DNA of 64,000 nucleotides. It comes from Cryoendolithus antarcticus (lineage: Eukaryota > Ascomycota > Dothideomycetes > Cladosporiales > Cladosporiaceae). Below are positions 28,800 to 40,089 of the stretch, piece after piece. The stretch is from the NCBI GenBank assembly GCA_002077065.1, contig NAJO01000079.1, positions 1 to 64,000 of the forward strand, written 5' to 3'. The position numbers and the translations under genes are program-made. The notes beneath the pieces were generated by a model. That model was not told where the DNA came from and searched no databases. It saw only the letters and a list, made by a program, of their open reading frames with translations. Positions within the stretch are counted from its first letter, which is position 1. The number at the start of each line of letters is the position of its first letter.

Positions 28800-30959
28800 T
28801 CATAGATCGTCCTCGAGGAACTTGTAGGCAAACTTGAAGTCTGCCTTCCTTCGGTTCATCCTATATCACTGTCAGCAAAAGCCATTCTACAATGCAGGGC
28901 AGCGAATGGTGAAATATCTTACCATGTGCTCTCATAGTCGAAGAAGCGATATGTGCCCTGCTCAAACTCTTCTGTGATCGTCTTCGGCTCCTCATGCCTC
29001 TGAAACCAAGTTTGGTACTGCTTGTGAAATCGCCAGCTTTGGCTTTTCAGCGCTTTTGCTGCGAGGTACTGCTGATATGTCCCTTGTCGGTAGTAGAATG
29101 CATAGAACAGACTGTCCGTGTCTATTCTGCTGTATAGCCGCGGGTCATCGAAGATTCCCAGAGGTTCTTGCGGGTAGTGGGAGGGTGTGTAGGCGTAGGG
29201 TGTCTGAGCCTTGTAGTGATTTGGCTTCTCCGCGTCCAGAGGTATTGGACAATTCGCTCGTGAGACATTGAGCATGTTGATATCTACTTCGTCCGAGGCT
29301 GCTCGCTTCTTGACGTCCTCGAAGCCGTCCAACAGATCTGTCAGTGATGAAGGCAGGTGGTAGATTGACTCTTCCTCCTCTTCCTCTTGTGCTGGCTCGC
29401 CGTTGGACAGTGCTACACCGGCTATACCGGAGTCTGGCGAAGGTGGTTGTTGCGTTTTGCTTGCAGCTTGCAACGTTTGTGGCGTCTGCTGTGATGGCTG
29501 TGCTTGTGGAAGTGCAGGCGAAGGCTTTACCGAGGACGCTTGTGATGAGCTTGGCTCCTCTCTTGGCGCAGGTGTTGGCAGTTTTCGAGGTGCTTCTGTC
29601 GCCTTTGCTGGCTGTGGAGGTTGCGGTCTCGGAGATGGAGCCACGGCTGCTGCTGGCGCCGGTACTGGTACAGGTATTGGCATCGCTGCTGCTATCGGTG
29701 CAGGCGCAGGCACATGAGCTGGAGTTGCATGTGCCACAGCTGGAGATGGTGTCTCGGTCGGCCGTGCTGCACCAGGTGGAGGCGGTAACGGTGCTATCCC
29801 CACACCATTCTTATCACTTGCCGCAGCCGCTGCCGCTGCGGATGCATACTTCAAGGGCTGCCCTGTGGGTATCGTCGGCAAAGGTGCTGGCTTCATCACG
29901 GGCTCGGTCTTGCTATGCACCACACTAGGTAAGCTAGCATGTAGCGTCGATAATGCCGGTAGTGGTGACTTGAGTTGCACACTCGGTCGTCGTGCTGGCG
30001 CACCAGCCTCTGAGATTGACACCGACTTGCCTTTCCCTGCTATGCTTCCTGTCCTGATCGCCGGTTCCGAATCGGGAGGCTCGTCCTGTATGCTCTGCGC
30101 ATCTTGACTGGAACCCTTATCATTCTCGGCGCCTATGCCAAAGAACTCCTCGTCCATGTCCAGATTCAGATCATCGTACATTTCCTCGAACTCCACAAAG
30201 TCCACCTCGCCATTGTTTTCCACGTACTCCTTGATGTATTGCTCAATCTCCTTCACCTGGTCCACCTCCACGCTGCCATTCGCAAGACATCGCAGTAAGA
30301 CTTCCAGCTTAGTGACGTGGAATTGATGTCGCTCCAGTACCCGATCCAGCTCTGATGACCGATCTGCTTTCGATGTGTCCCGCTTGCCCTTTTTCACAGT
30401 CGCTGTCATGGCGTCTCGCTCAGCTTCGACACTCTCTATCTGCCGCGAGAGCTCGTCGACCCAGTCGGACAATTGACTCTCCATCTCCATCTTCTCCTTC
30501 TCCTTGGGATCCATCTTGACCGCAGCTGACAGACCCTCTTTCGAGAAAGCTTTGGTCTTCGTCTCCTTCTCCACAGCTTTGAACGTCTCCATTTGCTGCC
30601 GCTCAATCAGCACACCGCAATATGTCCTACATCAGTCCACTCAGCATACCGTCTCGATCAGCTTACGCTGGTCCATGCACATATCCTTGTTCTTCACATC
30701 CGGGTTCGCATGCCATGCCTTGAACTTGTCTCGTGACCGCTGCAATTTCTTGATCTCCTTCTTGAGCGCATCTTCCAGCTTGTCCTTCTGCGGTTGGCTC
30801 TGGCTTTGGTACAGCTTCTCGTGAATGCCCTGAAATGCTGCTACCCCTTCTGCTACTCGCTTTACCTCCTATACTGATGTTAGTACGCATAGCCTGCGCC
30901 ACGCAGCACCCACTGCGACATGCCTTATCTATCTCTTGTTGGAGTTTTCGGGCTGCCAT
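28800..30959 (-). CDS. NOT3: CCR4-NOT complex subunit Not3/Not5
   Basis: Four exons, complement(28800..28860, 28923..30595, 30650..30868, 30924..30959), encode 662 residues. The N-terminus (MAARKLQQEIDK, then EVKRVAEGVAAF and RKLIETQMETFK) is the conserved Not3/5 N-terminal coiled-coil domain to about 230. A Pro/Ala/Ser-rich linker follows (about 240-470). The C-terminus (LPSSLTDLLDGFEDVKKRA to WMNRRKADFKFAYKFLEDDL) is the NOT2/3/5 box. It acts in mRNA deadenylation and transcriptional control as part of CCR4-NOT, in cytoplasm and nucleus; Not5-type proteins also sense slow ribosomes. Intron 1 is unusual: the only in-phase donor that restores the conserved sequence is AAG|GCATGT, a GC-AG intron with a textbook TACTAAC branch site. 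The last exon codes just 20 residues. Confidence 0.93.
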
Positions 30960-31395
30960 CGTGGACACTGCCGCTGGGCAGGAGGTGAGCGCTGTTCAAA
31001 CGAGAACGCGGTAATGAGTGGTGGCCGTGGTTGGCAGTGAAGTCGTCTTACAGCTAGAATGATATTGAGAAGATCACGCAAGAAGGGCGATTGATTCCCA
31101 TAAGTGGAGGTGGCGGTAATGTAGCCTTTCCCGTGTACCTGGTTAGGTGGACGGTCGCGGCGCGCTCTCAGAGAGTGGTCTTGGCAAATGTCACGTCTGG
31201 GGTTCGCGTGTGACCTGTCGGATTGGTGACGACCACCCTCGCACCTTCACCTTCGAAACAGAGAGTAACATACTCAGACGGTCTAATCGCCTCTACATGG
31301 CTGAGTGCAGCGTTATTGAGCGGGCAGATTTGTGGTGTACGGGTTCTGCAGCGCCCTAGGTGGCAAAGCCGCAGCTGCAATCGCTTACTGCACGC
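30960..31395. promoter_or_regulatory. Divergent promoter region, Not3/5 / D-aminoacyl-tRNA deacylase
   Basis: About 430 bp between divergent starts of two translation- and RNA-related genes. No other feature is seen. Confidence 0.4.
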
Positions 31396-32188
31396 GATGA
31401 AGAGTACATCAACCCGGCGCAAGATCGCGTGATCTGGCACTAATAACTCGCAGCAATCATCCAACGCGTCAAGTCCGCGTCAGTGACGGTCGACGGCCAA
31501 TTAGTCTCCTCAATAAGTCGCGGTCTCCTCATCTTCGCCGCGATAGGCAGAGAGGACACGCCCAAAACCTGCGAATCGATGGCCAGCAAAGTCCTGAAAG
31601 TCAAACTCTGGGACGCCGAAGACGGCAAGAAATGGAAGCGAAGCGTGCAAGACATTGAGGGGGAAGTGCTATGCGGTGGGTAACGTTTCGATCATTTGGC
31701 TACCCCATCTAACGCAATTGAATCTCCAGTCTCCCAATTCACCCTCCTCGCCTCCGTAAAGAAAGGCAACAAACCCGACTTCCACAAATCGGCCCTCCCG
31801 AAGGAAGCTCGCGAACTCTACGACTCCTTCATCGGCGGCGTCCGCACACTGTACCAAGCCGAGCGCGTCAAGGACGGCATTTTCGGTGCAATGATGGACG
31901 TAGCGCTTGTGAACGACGGGCCAGTAGGTGTAGACTTTTCTTGCATTGACGAAGCGGTAACACAGCCCGCTCGGCCAATGCTGGGTCGATGTATCAGATG
32001 TGGACGTTGAGACTGACCTTGGTGCGCAGGTAACCATTGACATTGATTCGGATCCGCCGCCCATGGAGAACGTTTCTGGACTGCCAGAGGGTGAACTGGA
32101 GGGAGAATTCTTCAAGGGGCATTTGAGCAAGACGTTTGACGTGCCTGTGCGAACAGCATATGAGCTGCCTGCTTCGCTACTGGAGTGA
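31396..32188 (+). CDS. DTD1: D-aminoacyl-tRNA deacylase (DTD)
   Basis: Four exons: 31396..31402, 31454..31675, 31730..31923 and 32030..32188; introns of 51, 54 and 106 bp; 193 residues. Exon 1 is just ATGAAGA (7 nt); joined, the protein starts MKTIIQRVKSASVTVDG, matching the family start M-(K/R)-x-(V/I)-(I/L)-Q-R-V. Active-site signatures are VSQFTLLA and NDGPVTIDID, the latter carrying the Gly-cisPro motif that gives chiral selection. It removes D-amino acids (and Gly from tRNA-Ala) from mischarged tRNA in the cytosol. The roughly 30-residue C-terminal extension beyond the bacterial enzyme is common in eukaryotes. Its 3' end converges on the ADH gene with about 100 bp between. Confidence 0.92.
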
Positions 32189-32290
32189 GATGCTGAACGC
32201 TCAAGTACATGCTCTATCTACGCTCCGCACCCTCGCGTTACATTGCGCCATGCTTCAATGCTCGCGACGAAGTCTCGAGCCACAAGTTGC

Positions 32291-33339
32291 TCAGTTCAAC
32301 AAAACACCACGATAGCGCATTTTTCCATCCTGGAGTTTCTTAATTGCACTGTTGATACCCTCCTCGCTCATCGGGAACTTCTCCAAGATCGGCTTGATCT
32401 GGTGCAAGTCTGCGAACGCAATCATACGCTGGTGGATGTATCTCGATGCGACAAGCGAGCCCTGGACGCGCAGACCGTTGAGCAGGAGCGGCATGTAAGG
32501 GATGCTGAAGTTACCCTCATCGACCGACAGGGGGTAGATGACAGCGTTTGGTGCGAGGACTTGAGTGAGCAAGTTCCAATCTGGCTGGGCGGAGGTGGTG
32601 ACGATCAAGCGGTCGATGGGGCGGCTAGTCTTGATCTCCTTGGCACCCTTCATGGCGATGAATTCGCTGGCGCCCAGAGACATGGCTTCATCTTTCTTCG
32701 CGTCGCTGCCGGAAAGGACGATCACTTCGCAGCCCATCTTGGCGGCAAATTGAATCGCGAGATGTCCGAGCTGCGCAAACCAGTCAGTAGTGCGAATAGC
32801 TACTATGAGTTGACGCGATCACTCACTCCGCCAACACCCATCACGGCGACAGTATCTGACGCCTCTATCGGGAATTGATGCAGCGCATTGAACACCGTTG
32901 CACCACCGCACATCAACGGCGCAGCAACCTCATCGCTCATGGTATCCGGAATCTTGAACAAAAACGCCTCCCTCCAGACTGCGCCCTCGCCCATACTGCC
33001 TTGGTCTTTGTCCGCGTAACCGTACATCGCGCGCTCGGCGCAGAAAATCTCGTTTCCCTTCAAGCACTGCTGGCAGTGGCCACACGAGTTGTGCTCGTAG
33101 CCCCACCCAACGCGGTCGCCGACCTTGAGATGGGTCGTCTCTGGGCCAAGTTCCTGGACTGTGCCAACGCCCTCGTGGCCGAGGCCCATGTCCGATGTGT
33201 GGTAGTGGAGGTCTGTGCCGCAGAGGCCGGAGGCGTTGATCTTGACGAGGACCTCATCGCGGGTGAGGTCTGGGCGGGTGGTAGTAGACTTTACGACTTT
33301 GCCGGACTCATGGCCTTTGTAGACTGTGAAGGTGGGCAT
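32291..33339 (-). CDS. Zinc-dependent alcohol dehydrogenase (MDR family)
   Basis: Exons complement(32291..32770, 32827..33339), intron 56 bp, 330 residues. Catalytic zinc ligands are in GLCGTDLHYH and GLGHEGVG; structural zinc cysteines are in SCGHCQQCLKGNEIFC. The intron interrupts the Rossmann fingerprint, restored on joining as GVGGLGHLAIQFA. It is an NAD(P)-linked medium-chain dehydrogenase of the cytosolic class; the specific alcohol or aldehyde is not clear. At 330 residues it is slightly shorter than yeast ADH1 (348) but complete at both ends. A neighbouring DTD gene converges on it. Confidence 0.9.
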
Positions 33340-34749
33340 TGTGGGCGGCTGGGGTGTGGACGCTGGATGACTGCTTGGATGAAGTGAGGTAGTGAGGGTT
33401 GGAGATGATGATGAAGTGGGAATGTAATGGCAGCATCAGAGGAAAGCGCGACGAACCTTCATACCTTATACCCACCTTCGATCTTCCATGACGTTACGCC
33501 ATGCGTACCCTTCAGTCAGGCAATACCCACCAGATGAACTCTGCTTAGCAATATCGCCTTATTGACCAAGCATGTCCTTCTGGACCACCTAGCTGCAGCT
33601 AACGAAACATGCCAATTTTACGGCCGTGCCTCCCGGCAGTCAATCGTGCATGCCGCGATAGAGCCATGCACGATAGCCTGAGCTCACTAAGCAGCCTGGC
33701 ATGCAATCTGTGGATTTTTGCAAGATCCATGTTAATCTCTGTCGCAGTGGCCACAACATGACGTCTCGTCTGAAGGGACTTTTTTTTGGGAAGACGGGAA
33801 GCTTCGGGTTCGCTGAAAGCTCGGTGGCTCTTGCCCTGCGGGGAGAGCGCCGAAGCTCGCTATGTTCCCCGATGGCCTCCAAGTTCTCTATCCTTCTCGC
33901 AGAACACAATGTTGCAGCGATTTGAGCATTACGTCGGATAGCGTCGATCGAGGACGTGAGGTCCCATTGGCCTGAAACGATTACCAATGGCGGCACGAGA
34001 TTAAGGCTAGCTGCCCTCGTAGTAAGAGCTGCTTATGTATGCGACGGCTGAGGCCGTAAGATTGCCGCATCACAAATGCTTCGCTGCTATGTCGTGCATG
34101 TACCTTTGTGTACTTTGGATCACTGATCCTGAGAAATGGGGAAGTAGGCTGCTTTGGGTAGTTGCAACGCTGACTGTGCAGATATCTGGTCTGAATCTAG
34201 AGATACAGTACAGTAGGCGGGACTTCATTTGTCAGTGGTACAGCACTTTTGTCCTTGCGATTTCTCAGCAATGTTTGTAGTCATCGCCGGAGTACGAAAG
34301 GCAATAATGCCACCCTAAGCCTCAAGGCCTTGCCAGATCGAATTTCGAGAGAAAGGCTACCGAACTGCTCGCTTATGAGCCAGCAAACTTCCATGGGACA
34401 AGCTTCTTTGGCCTCCGGTTGTGGCGCATAGCTTGAGCTTGATCAAGCTCGGATCCGCCGCTACCACTTGACAGTCATGACAGCCTACCATTTCAGAGTA
34501 CAGCAGCAACCTCATGCCAGCAGAGTGCTCTCAAGGCCTTCGCTGTCGCATGGGGACAGCATGCGTAGTCAAAACCAGCTTCCGTGTGATTTACCGTGCC
34601 CATCGCACTCTTCGCGAATTATGCGAGATCGGTGACCCTATTTGGAAATGACAGTTCGCACCGGTGCTGTGCCGCACCAGATCGTTTCCTGCACGCATAC
34701 GTGATGTTCTCTCCGCAGAATGTAAAGTGGCAGCCTTCCTCGTTTTCGA
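33340..34749. other. Long intergenic region between divergent ADH and GNAT genes
   Basis: About 1.4 kb with no supportable gene. It holds two promoters. A run of eight or nine T near 33780 and A/T-richer sequence around 34100-34330 are the only notable features. Minus-strand frames (33640-33996, 34591-34833) lack family features. Confidence 0.4.
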
Positions 34750-35406
34750 ATGTCCATTCAGTCGCGGTTCTCTCAACCTAGTATGCCAGACGAGCCCAGT
34801 GTGGCAACAAATGAAGAGACAAACCCATGGCAATCAGCCAGACTCACTTACCGCGCCATCGAGCCAGAAGACGAGGAATTCATACATGAGGTCGAATCTC
34901 ACGCAGCGACCTTCATCAACCTGCAGCCCGCCCTCAAGCGACCACAATCGAAAGCAGACTCGAAAAAGTCCTTCGACCACTACGTGAACGAATGTCTCCT
35001 TGCGGTGGTGGTCTGCATCACGGCAGAAGACCTCAAACCCATCGGCGTGATCAACCTGGAAGGCCCGGAACCCGATCACGGCCATCATCGCTACAGCGAT
35101 ATGGGTCTCGGTCTATCGCCGTCGGAGCAAGGTAAAGGCTATGGTTCGGAGGCTATCCGGTGGGCGTTGCAATGGGGCTTCGAGAGTGCCGGGCTGCATC
35201 GCATTTCAGTCAAGGCGTTTGAGTACAATGCTGGAGCAATGAGGCTGTATGAGCGGCTTGGATTCAAGCATGAAGGGACCGTGAGGGAAACCTGGTGGCA
35301 CGCGGGAAAGTGGTGGGGTGATATAGAATACGGGATGTTGGAGCATGAGTGGCGTGCACTGCAGGAGAAAGAGAGGGAGGGAAAGAAAGAGATCGCGCTG
35401 CGGTGA
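34750..35406 (+). CDS. GNAT-family N-acetyltransferase (RimJ/RimL-like)
   Basis: Single exon of 218 residues. The GNAT fold begins with SARLTYRAIEPEDEEFIHEV, and the acetyl-CoA binding motif is SPSEQGKGYGSEAIRWALQWGF. The later segment HRISVKAFEYNAGAMRLYERLGF is the standard fourth motif, with the Asn-x-x-A/S-x-x-x-Y-E-x-x-G-F pattern of the RimJ/RimL (acetyltransf_3) subgroup. The substrate may be a protein N-terminus, a spermidine-like amine or another small molecule; the sequence does not decide. An in-frame second Met (MPDEPS) 11 codons downstream could be the real start. Confidence 0.88.
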   Translation: MSIQSRFSQPSMPDEPSVATNEETNPWQSARLTYRAIEPEDEEFIHEVESHAATFINLQPALKRPQSKADSKKSFDHYVNECLLAVVVCITAEDLKPIGVINLEGPEPDHGHHRYSDMGLGLSPSEQGKGYGSEAIRWALQWGFESAGLHRISVKAFEYNAGAMRLYERLGFKHEGTVRETWWHAGKWWGDIEYGMLEHEWRALQEKEREGKKEIALR

Positions 35407-36053
35407 TGGAGATCACTCTGGTGTTGCATTACCGTACTGACAATAGCGTTCAAGATCAGTGCTCCTGGAGCCTACTCCGTCTTCGTTGTGCTCAGCCAAA
35501 GACATGAGAGAGAATTTTGGCTGGCCATCAACGCATGCTCCTACCAGTCCACGCCAAGCTCACCGTACATATACAGTCCCATGGATGTCGAATGCTTGAT
35601 AGATGGAAGCCCATAGCTGCTCGTACCTTGTACATGACATGTAGACGCGTATTGACATGCGTGTGCGAACAAGTCCGCGTGTCTCGAAGCGGGAGTGGGT
35701 TTTGCCCAGCCACTTAAGGTTCAAGCCACTGTTTACAACAGCTTCACTTCCGAACAGACTACCGCCGCAGCTCTCATGCACACTTGACTGTACGACTATG
35801 GCGAAGACGGGATGGGAATCTCTGATGGGCATGCTATTGACCTAGGGAAGTTGCCAACATTTCGTGGATGCTAGACGGGGATCTATCCGTTACGCTCGAG
35901 GATCACCACACGAATGCCCACCAGGCACCCAACATAAACATTGCTTGACTTCGATCTTGACCTCCAGACACAAGCACTGGCATTGCTACCCACTACACTC
36001 TTTTCACACTCAGCATTACCGCTCTCCGGGCACTCGACGTACCTCACACCACC
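35407..36053. other. Intergenic region upstream of the C2 protein gene
   Basis: About 650 bp: 3' flank of the acetyltransferase gene and promoter/leader of the C2 gene. The last 120 bp are C/A- and CT-rich, like a fungal 5' UTR. No gene is seen. Confidence 0.4.
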
Positions 36054-38839
36054 ATGGCAACCAGGCTCGCCTCAAGCAGCGGCCCAATGGCTCATCAACA
36101 CAGCGCCGGCATCTTTGCTGATATGACGGTGGATGGACCTGAGATCGGGACATTCGTCATGATTGTGGATCGGGCAAAGAATTTGCCGAACAGGAAGACG
36201 ATGGGCAAGCAGAACCCGTACTGCGCCGCAAGGCTGGGCAAGGAAGCAAAGAAGACGGAGACGGACAAAAGGGGTGGGCAGACACCACGATGGTGAGTAT
36301 CGGGCAGAGAGCTGCGACTGCTGGGGTGTATGTGATACTGACAGAACATCACAGGGATCAAGAGCTGCGGTTCACTGTACACGACTCTCCAGACTACTAC
36401 ACACTCAAGGTCTCAGTGTTCAGCGAAGACAAAAGGACTGAACTAATCGGTGAGGCATTCGTCAGTCTGTCGGACGTGATTGTTCCGGGAGGTGGCAAGC
36501 GAGATGTCTGGCAAGGTCTAAATTGTAAAGGAAAGTACGCCGGTGAGGTGCGGATCGAGATGACATATTACGATTCGCGACCGAAGCCAGAGGTCTCACG
36601 GGAAAGCAGTTTCGGAGATGAAGACACACGCATAGTCTCGGGTTCCGGCAGAGTGAAGCGACGACCGCTGCCAGGGTTGAATGGCGCACGAGGGATGACT
36701 CCGGATACGATACCTGATCCTTACGCGCCATCGCCTGTGTCAGGACGCGCGAGACATGGCCCAAGGGAATTGGGAATGCCTGCACGAGCGAACTCTATGC
36801 CTCCAGAGATGCTGCACCATAACGAGATTCCGCATAGGACCTCCTCGGGCGCTCCACAGTATCATGCACAGCAATCCGTATACGATGATCACCAGACGTA
36901 CGGCGAGCCGGACGGGTACGATGATCCGTATGCTTACCATGACCCGTCGGACGATCAGCAATATGACCAGCCGGACTTTCTGCCGCAGTTGCCGCCTTCG
37001 AATCGATCACGCGGAGCTGCATCGCAAGCAATTGGACAGCCATATGTCAATGCACCACTCCAAGCGCATCAGCGCAGCCAAAGCCAAGGACTTCAGCATA
37101 CTCACTCTGCGCCACGAATTCCGACAATTGAGACAGACTGTCACCCTGGCTTCAGCTTACACACAGAGGTACCCCAGCCTCTTCCTGATCTGGACTTCCA
37201 ACACCAGCACTTGCATCAACGGCTACACAATCCTCCGCAGGGATGGGAAAGTCCGTACGAAAGCTCATACGACGCAACGGGACCCACTGAAGACGATGCC
37301 GGACGACCACCTCCGCCACCACCTCAGCACAGTCACAGCGCGCCAGCAGTGCCGCAATATTCCCCAGCGCATTCACCTGTAGGCTCCCCGTATGGCGCCG
37401 CGCCAAGCCTTTCGCAACCGTATATAAACAATGCTTCGCCTCTGCAGAGTATTGAACAGGGCTACAGCCAAGGCCAGTACACGCCAGCACGTAGCTATGC
37501 ATCCCGCGCTCACTCCATCGACGAGCAAGCATCGCCAAGTCCCTACAACGCCAGCAGGAACAGCACACCCCACAGCCTCATCATCGGCAACTCGCCGTCG
37601 CCTGCAGCTCGGTCGCCCGCTGCAAGAGTCGTGGCGCATAGACACAGCGTTGCTGACCCATATCAAGCCACTCCACCACGGCCTCATCCACTGTCCCAGG
37701 AAGTGCCACGCGCGCGCAGTCCGCTGCCAGAGTTACCTGTTGACCACAATATGGGCTACAATCAACCAGCCTATCGTAGCCGAGAGCATCTGCCAATGAT
37801 CAAACCACGAGCAATTTCCCCCGGAGCTTCAGCGAGCCAGCCGTCCTCTGCACCTCAATCACAACGGCGTCCGAAGAGCTCCTACAGCCTTCAGTATCCT
37901 GTTCGAGCCTTTGAGTCTTCCGACGATAGCCCATTGTCCACGTCAAGACCACAGCCACGCCCAGCGCTGGCCTCCAACCGCTCCACGCCCATCCGAAAGT
38001 CGGTCTCCGCAGCCACTTCCCCAATTGCTGGACCTGCACCGGCCGACAGCATTCCCTTCGGGCCTGACAGCTTTGATGTGCACAACCCTCATACATCATT
38101 TCGCATTCCGACTTCATCGGCTCCTAACCCGTCATCTCCATACCACATCCACCCGGATCAGGCTCTCACACCCGATCGTGACGACTCTCGCGGCCCGATT
38201 GTAGGCTGGGACGGTCGCGAGATCGACCCCTCCGATCATCTACCTGTCGATTCCTGGGCACCGGAGCCGATCAAGAAGACGCCCACCAAGACCTACGGTC
38301 TAGGCAGGGACAAGGACTTCGGTCCGCGGAGTGGCGAGAATAGTCCGGGCATGGGTCAGAGACTTAGTAAGGACACTATTGTGAAGTTCGGGCGGAAGTC
38401 GGCTACCCCGGTGCCACAACCGCAGGTACCTGAGCTCAGTCCACCGAACTCGAGAGATAGGCTGAGGAAGTCGACGAGCGAAACCTCACGCGCTGCGCCG
38501 GCCATGCCACTCAGGGAGCACACGAACTTCAATGCCATTCCCGATCCGTACGCGCAGCAAGAATACTCGCGAGGATTCCGTGGCGACTCACCTCGCGAGT
38601 ATGGGAATCAGCAACCCCGGTACGATCAGGGAGATCAGAACTACGGTGGCTATGCTCCTGAGCTGCCACCTAAGGTGCCCTTTGATCATCGGCGCGGCTC
38701 ATATGTGCAGGAGGACGATCTGAGCAGAGAGATCGCGGGCATCGATCTAGGTGCTGCAACTGGGAGCACGAGAAGAATGGCAAATGGCGGGTCCGATAAT
38801 GGGAGGACATCGAGAGATGGGAGAGGGAGGTATTACTAA
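36054..38839 (+). CDS. C2-domain protein with long Pro-rich tail (Inn1/Fic1-like)
   Basis: Exons 36054..36292 and 36355..38839 (intron 62 bp) encode 907 residues. A single C2 domain at about 30-155 shows the Inn1/Fic1 pattern: NLPNRKTMGKQNPYC, then TDKRGGQTPRWDQELRFTVHD, then EVRIEMTYYDSRPKPE. The remaining 750 residues are disordered, rich in Pro, Ser, His, Tyr and Gln, with several PxxP stretches (for example RPPPPPPQHSHSAP). Yeast Inn1 and fission-yeast Fic1 use the C2 domain to support plasma-membrane ingression with the contractile ring, and PxxP motifs to bind SH3 domains of F-BAR proteins. It likely acts at septa or hyphal tips in this fungus (inference). It is longer than Inn1 (about 400), as are the filamentous relatives. 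Confidence 0.85.
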
Positions 38840-39293
38840 TATTACCACGCGAGAATCCATGCAAGGCTGGTAAGCTTGTGTATAACAGTCAATCGAGGAG
38901 GTTGGAACGGCTCCGGGACTAAGTGCGAATGTACATACAGGTGCGATGGAATAGACCGTTCACTTACGCTTCAGATTGATGGCTCTGACTTTATCTGCGA
39001 GGCTGCTACTACATCAAGCAACATAGGTCAGTATAGAAATTGCGTTATTTCAGCTTTGCTGCCGTGCAAGCACGCGACTCCGATCGTACCTGCATCGGAC
39101 CCCTCCTCTCCATAGCACTCTGATATGACGGCTCGATGACAGCATCGCGAGTGCACGCAACACGGGAAGATTTTACTTTATGCATGTAGGTAGACAATAG
39201 ATAGTAAGTCCTCATTTCATCTAAGTATATCTTACCAACTACAATCCCCGTCAACTTCTCACCATCTCCAACGAGCTCGATCCGATCGCCAAC
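38840..39293. other. Intergenic region
   Basis: About 450 bp between two plus-strand genes: 3' flank, then promoter. It is A/T-richer near 39170-39240. Nothing further is seen. Confidence 0.4.
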
Positions 39294-39845
39294 ATGTCCA
39301 AAGAATACGAAGGCCAAGACCCCATCGCCATCGCCCAGCAGGCCGAGCGCGACTTGAACTCCACTGCTGCGAAAGAGGGCTCTGGTCTGGCACCAGATGT
39401 CACCAAGTCGAATAGCACCAAGGCTAGCGACTCCAGTAAGCAGCCTTCAGTGACCAGCAGCATGAGTGAAGCGGGATGGGACTGATACTGGATGGAAGCA
39501 ATCGATTCCGGCATCAACGAAGCAGCCGTGAACAAGTTCCCCGGCGCCACCGTGCAAATCGGCGGCCAGGGCGCGGGGAATAACCGCGAGATTCCTGTGG
39601 AGGAGGGTGGAGATGTGTTGAAGAGTGGGCAGTGAGTATCTCCAACAGTTCGCTCAACGGATAAAGTGTTTGGGCAAGGATCGATTGGGAACGCTGTGCT
39701 GACACAAGATAGGACGACAAAGGCGAGCGACTTTGAGGGCCGCGGCGGACCTGAGGACAAGGCATGGGAGGCTAATGAGGTCAGAGGGGGGGATGATGAC
39801 GTTGCTGGGAATGTGAGGCAGGGTGGTGAGACGAGACGGCCGTAG
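39294..39845 (+). CDS. Small conserved acidic hydrophilic protein, function unknown
   Basis: Three exons: 39294..39435, 39499..39631 and 39713..39845; introns of 63 and 81 bp, phases close; 135 residues. The whole protein is hydrophilic and probably disordered. It starts MSKEYEGQDPIAIAQQAERDL, then after intron 1 shows SGINEAAVNKFPGATVQIG and NREIPVEEGGDV, and after intron 2 KASDFEGRGGPEDKAWEA. I recall this layout (DPIAIA, FPGA-V, REIP-EGGD, DFEG-GGPE-K) from many Pezizomycotina genomes, always as a small uncharacterised protein. The first exon alone runs to a stop as a 63-residue frame, which could mislead an annotator. Stress-related or hydrophilin-like behaviour is possible but not shown. 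Confidence 0.75.
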
Positions 39846-40089
39846 AGCAGAGCAGCTGGACCGTGGCGATGTTGGAAAACGCAATTTGGAAGTGCATTGG
39901 CTGCCGTTGCAATCTCGAGCAATATGTATAAAGAGTCTTGTGTGAAAGCTACATTAGCAATACCAGTTGCTCGTCTGTCGGCTTACCGAACACAGCTTTT
40001 TTCAGCGAGTCGTCAGCTGTTCCTTCCCAGCGAGATCATTACCGTACCTCCTCTTCATGACCCATAACGCCGTGCTCAATGTCCCATCA

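Noticed and set aside
29344..29928. Plus-strand frame of 194 codons over Not3/5
   Set aside because: It is antisense to the Pro/Ala-rich linker of Not3/5, where low complexity keeps several frames open.
32243..33387. Plus-strand frames over the alcohol dehydrogenase
   Set aside because: The minus strand has zinc ligands and the Rossmann motif; the plus frames have no features.
31000..35400. ADH, GNAT and nearby genes as a metabolite cluster
   Set aside because: No synthase, transporter or pathway regulator is present, and the neighbours are housekeeping genes.
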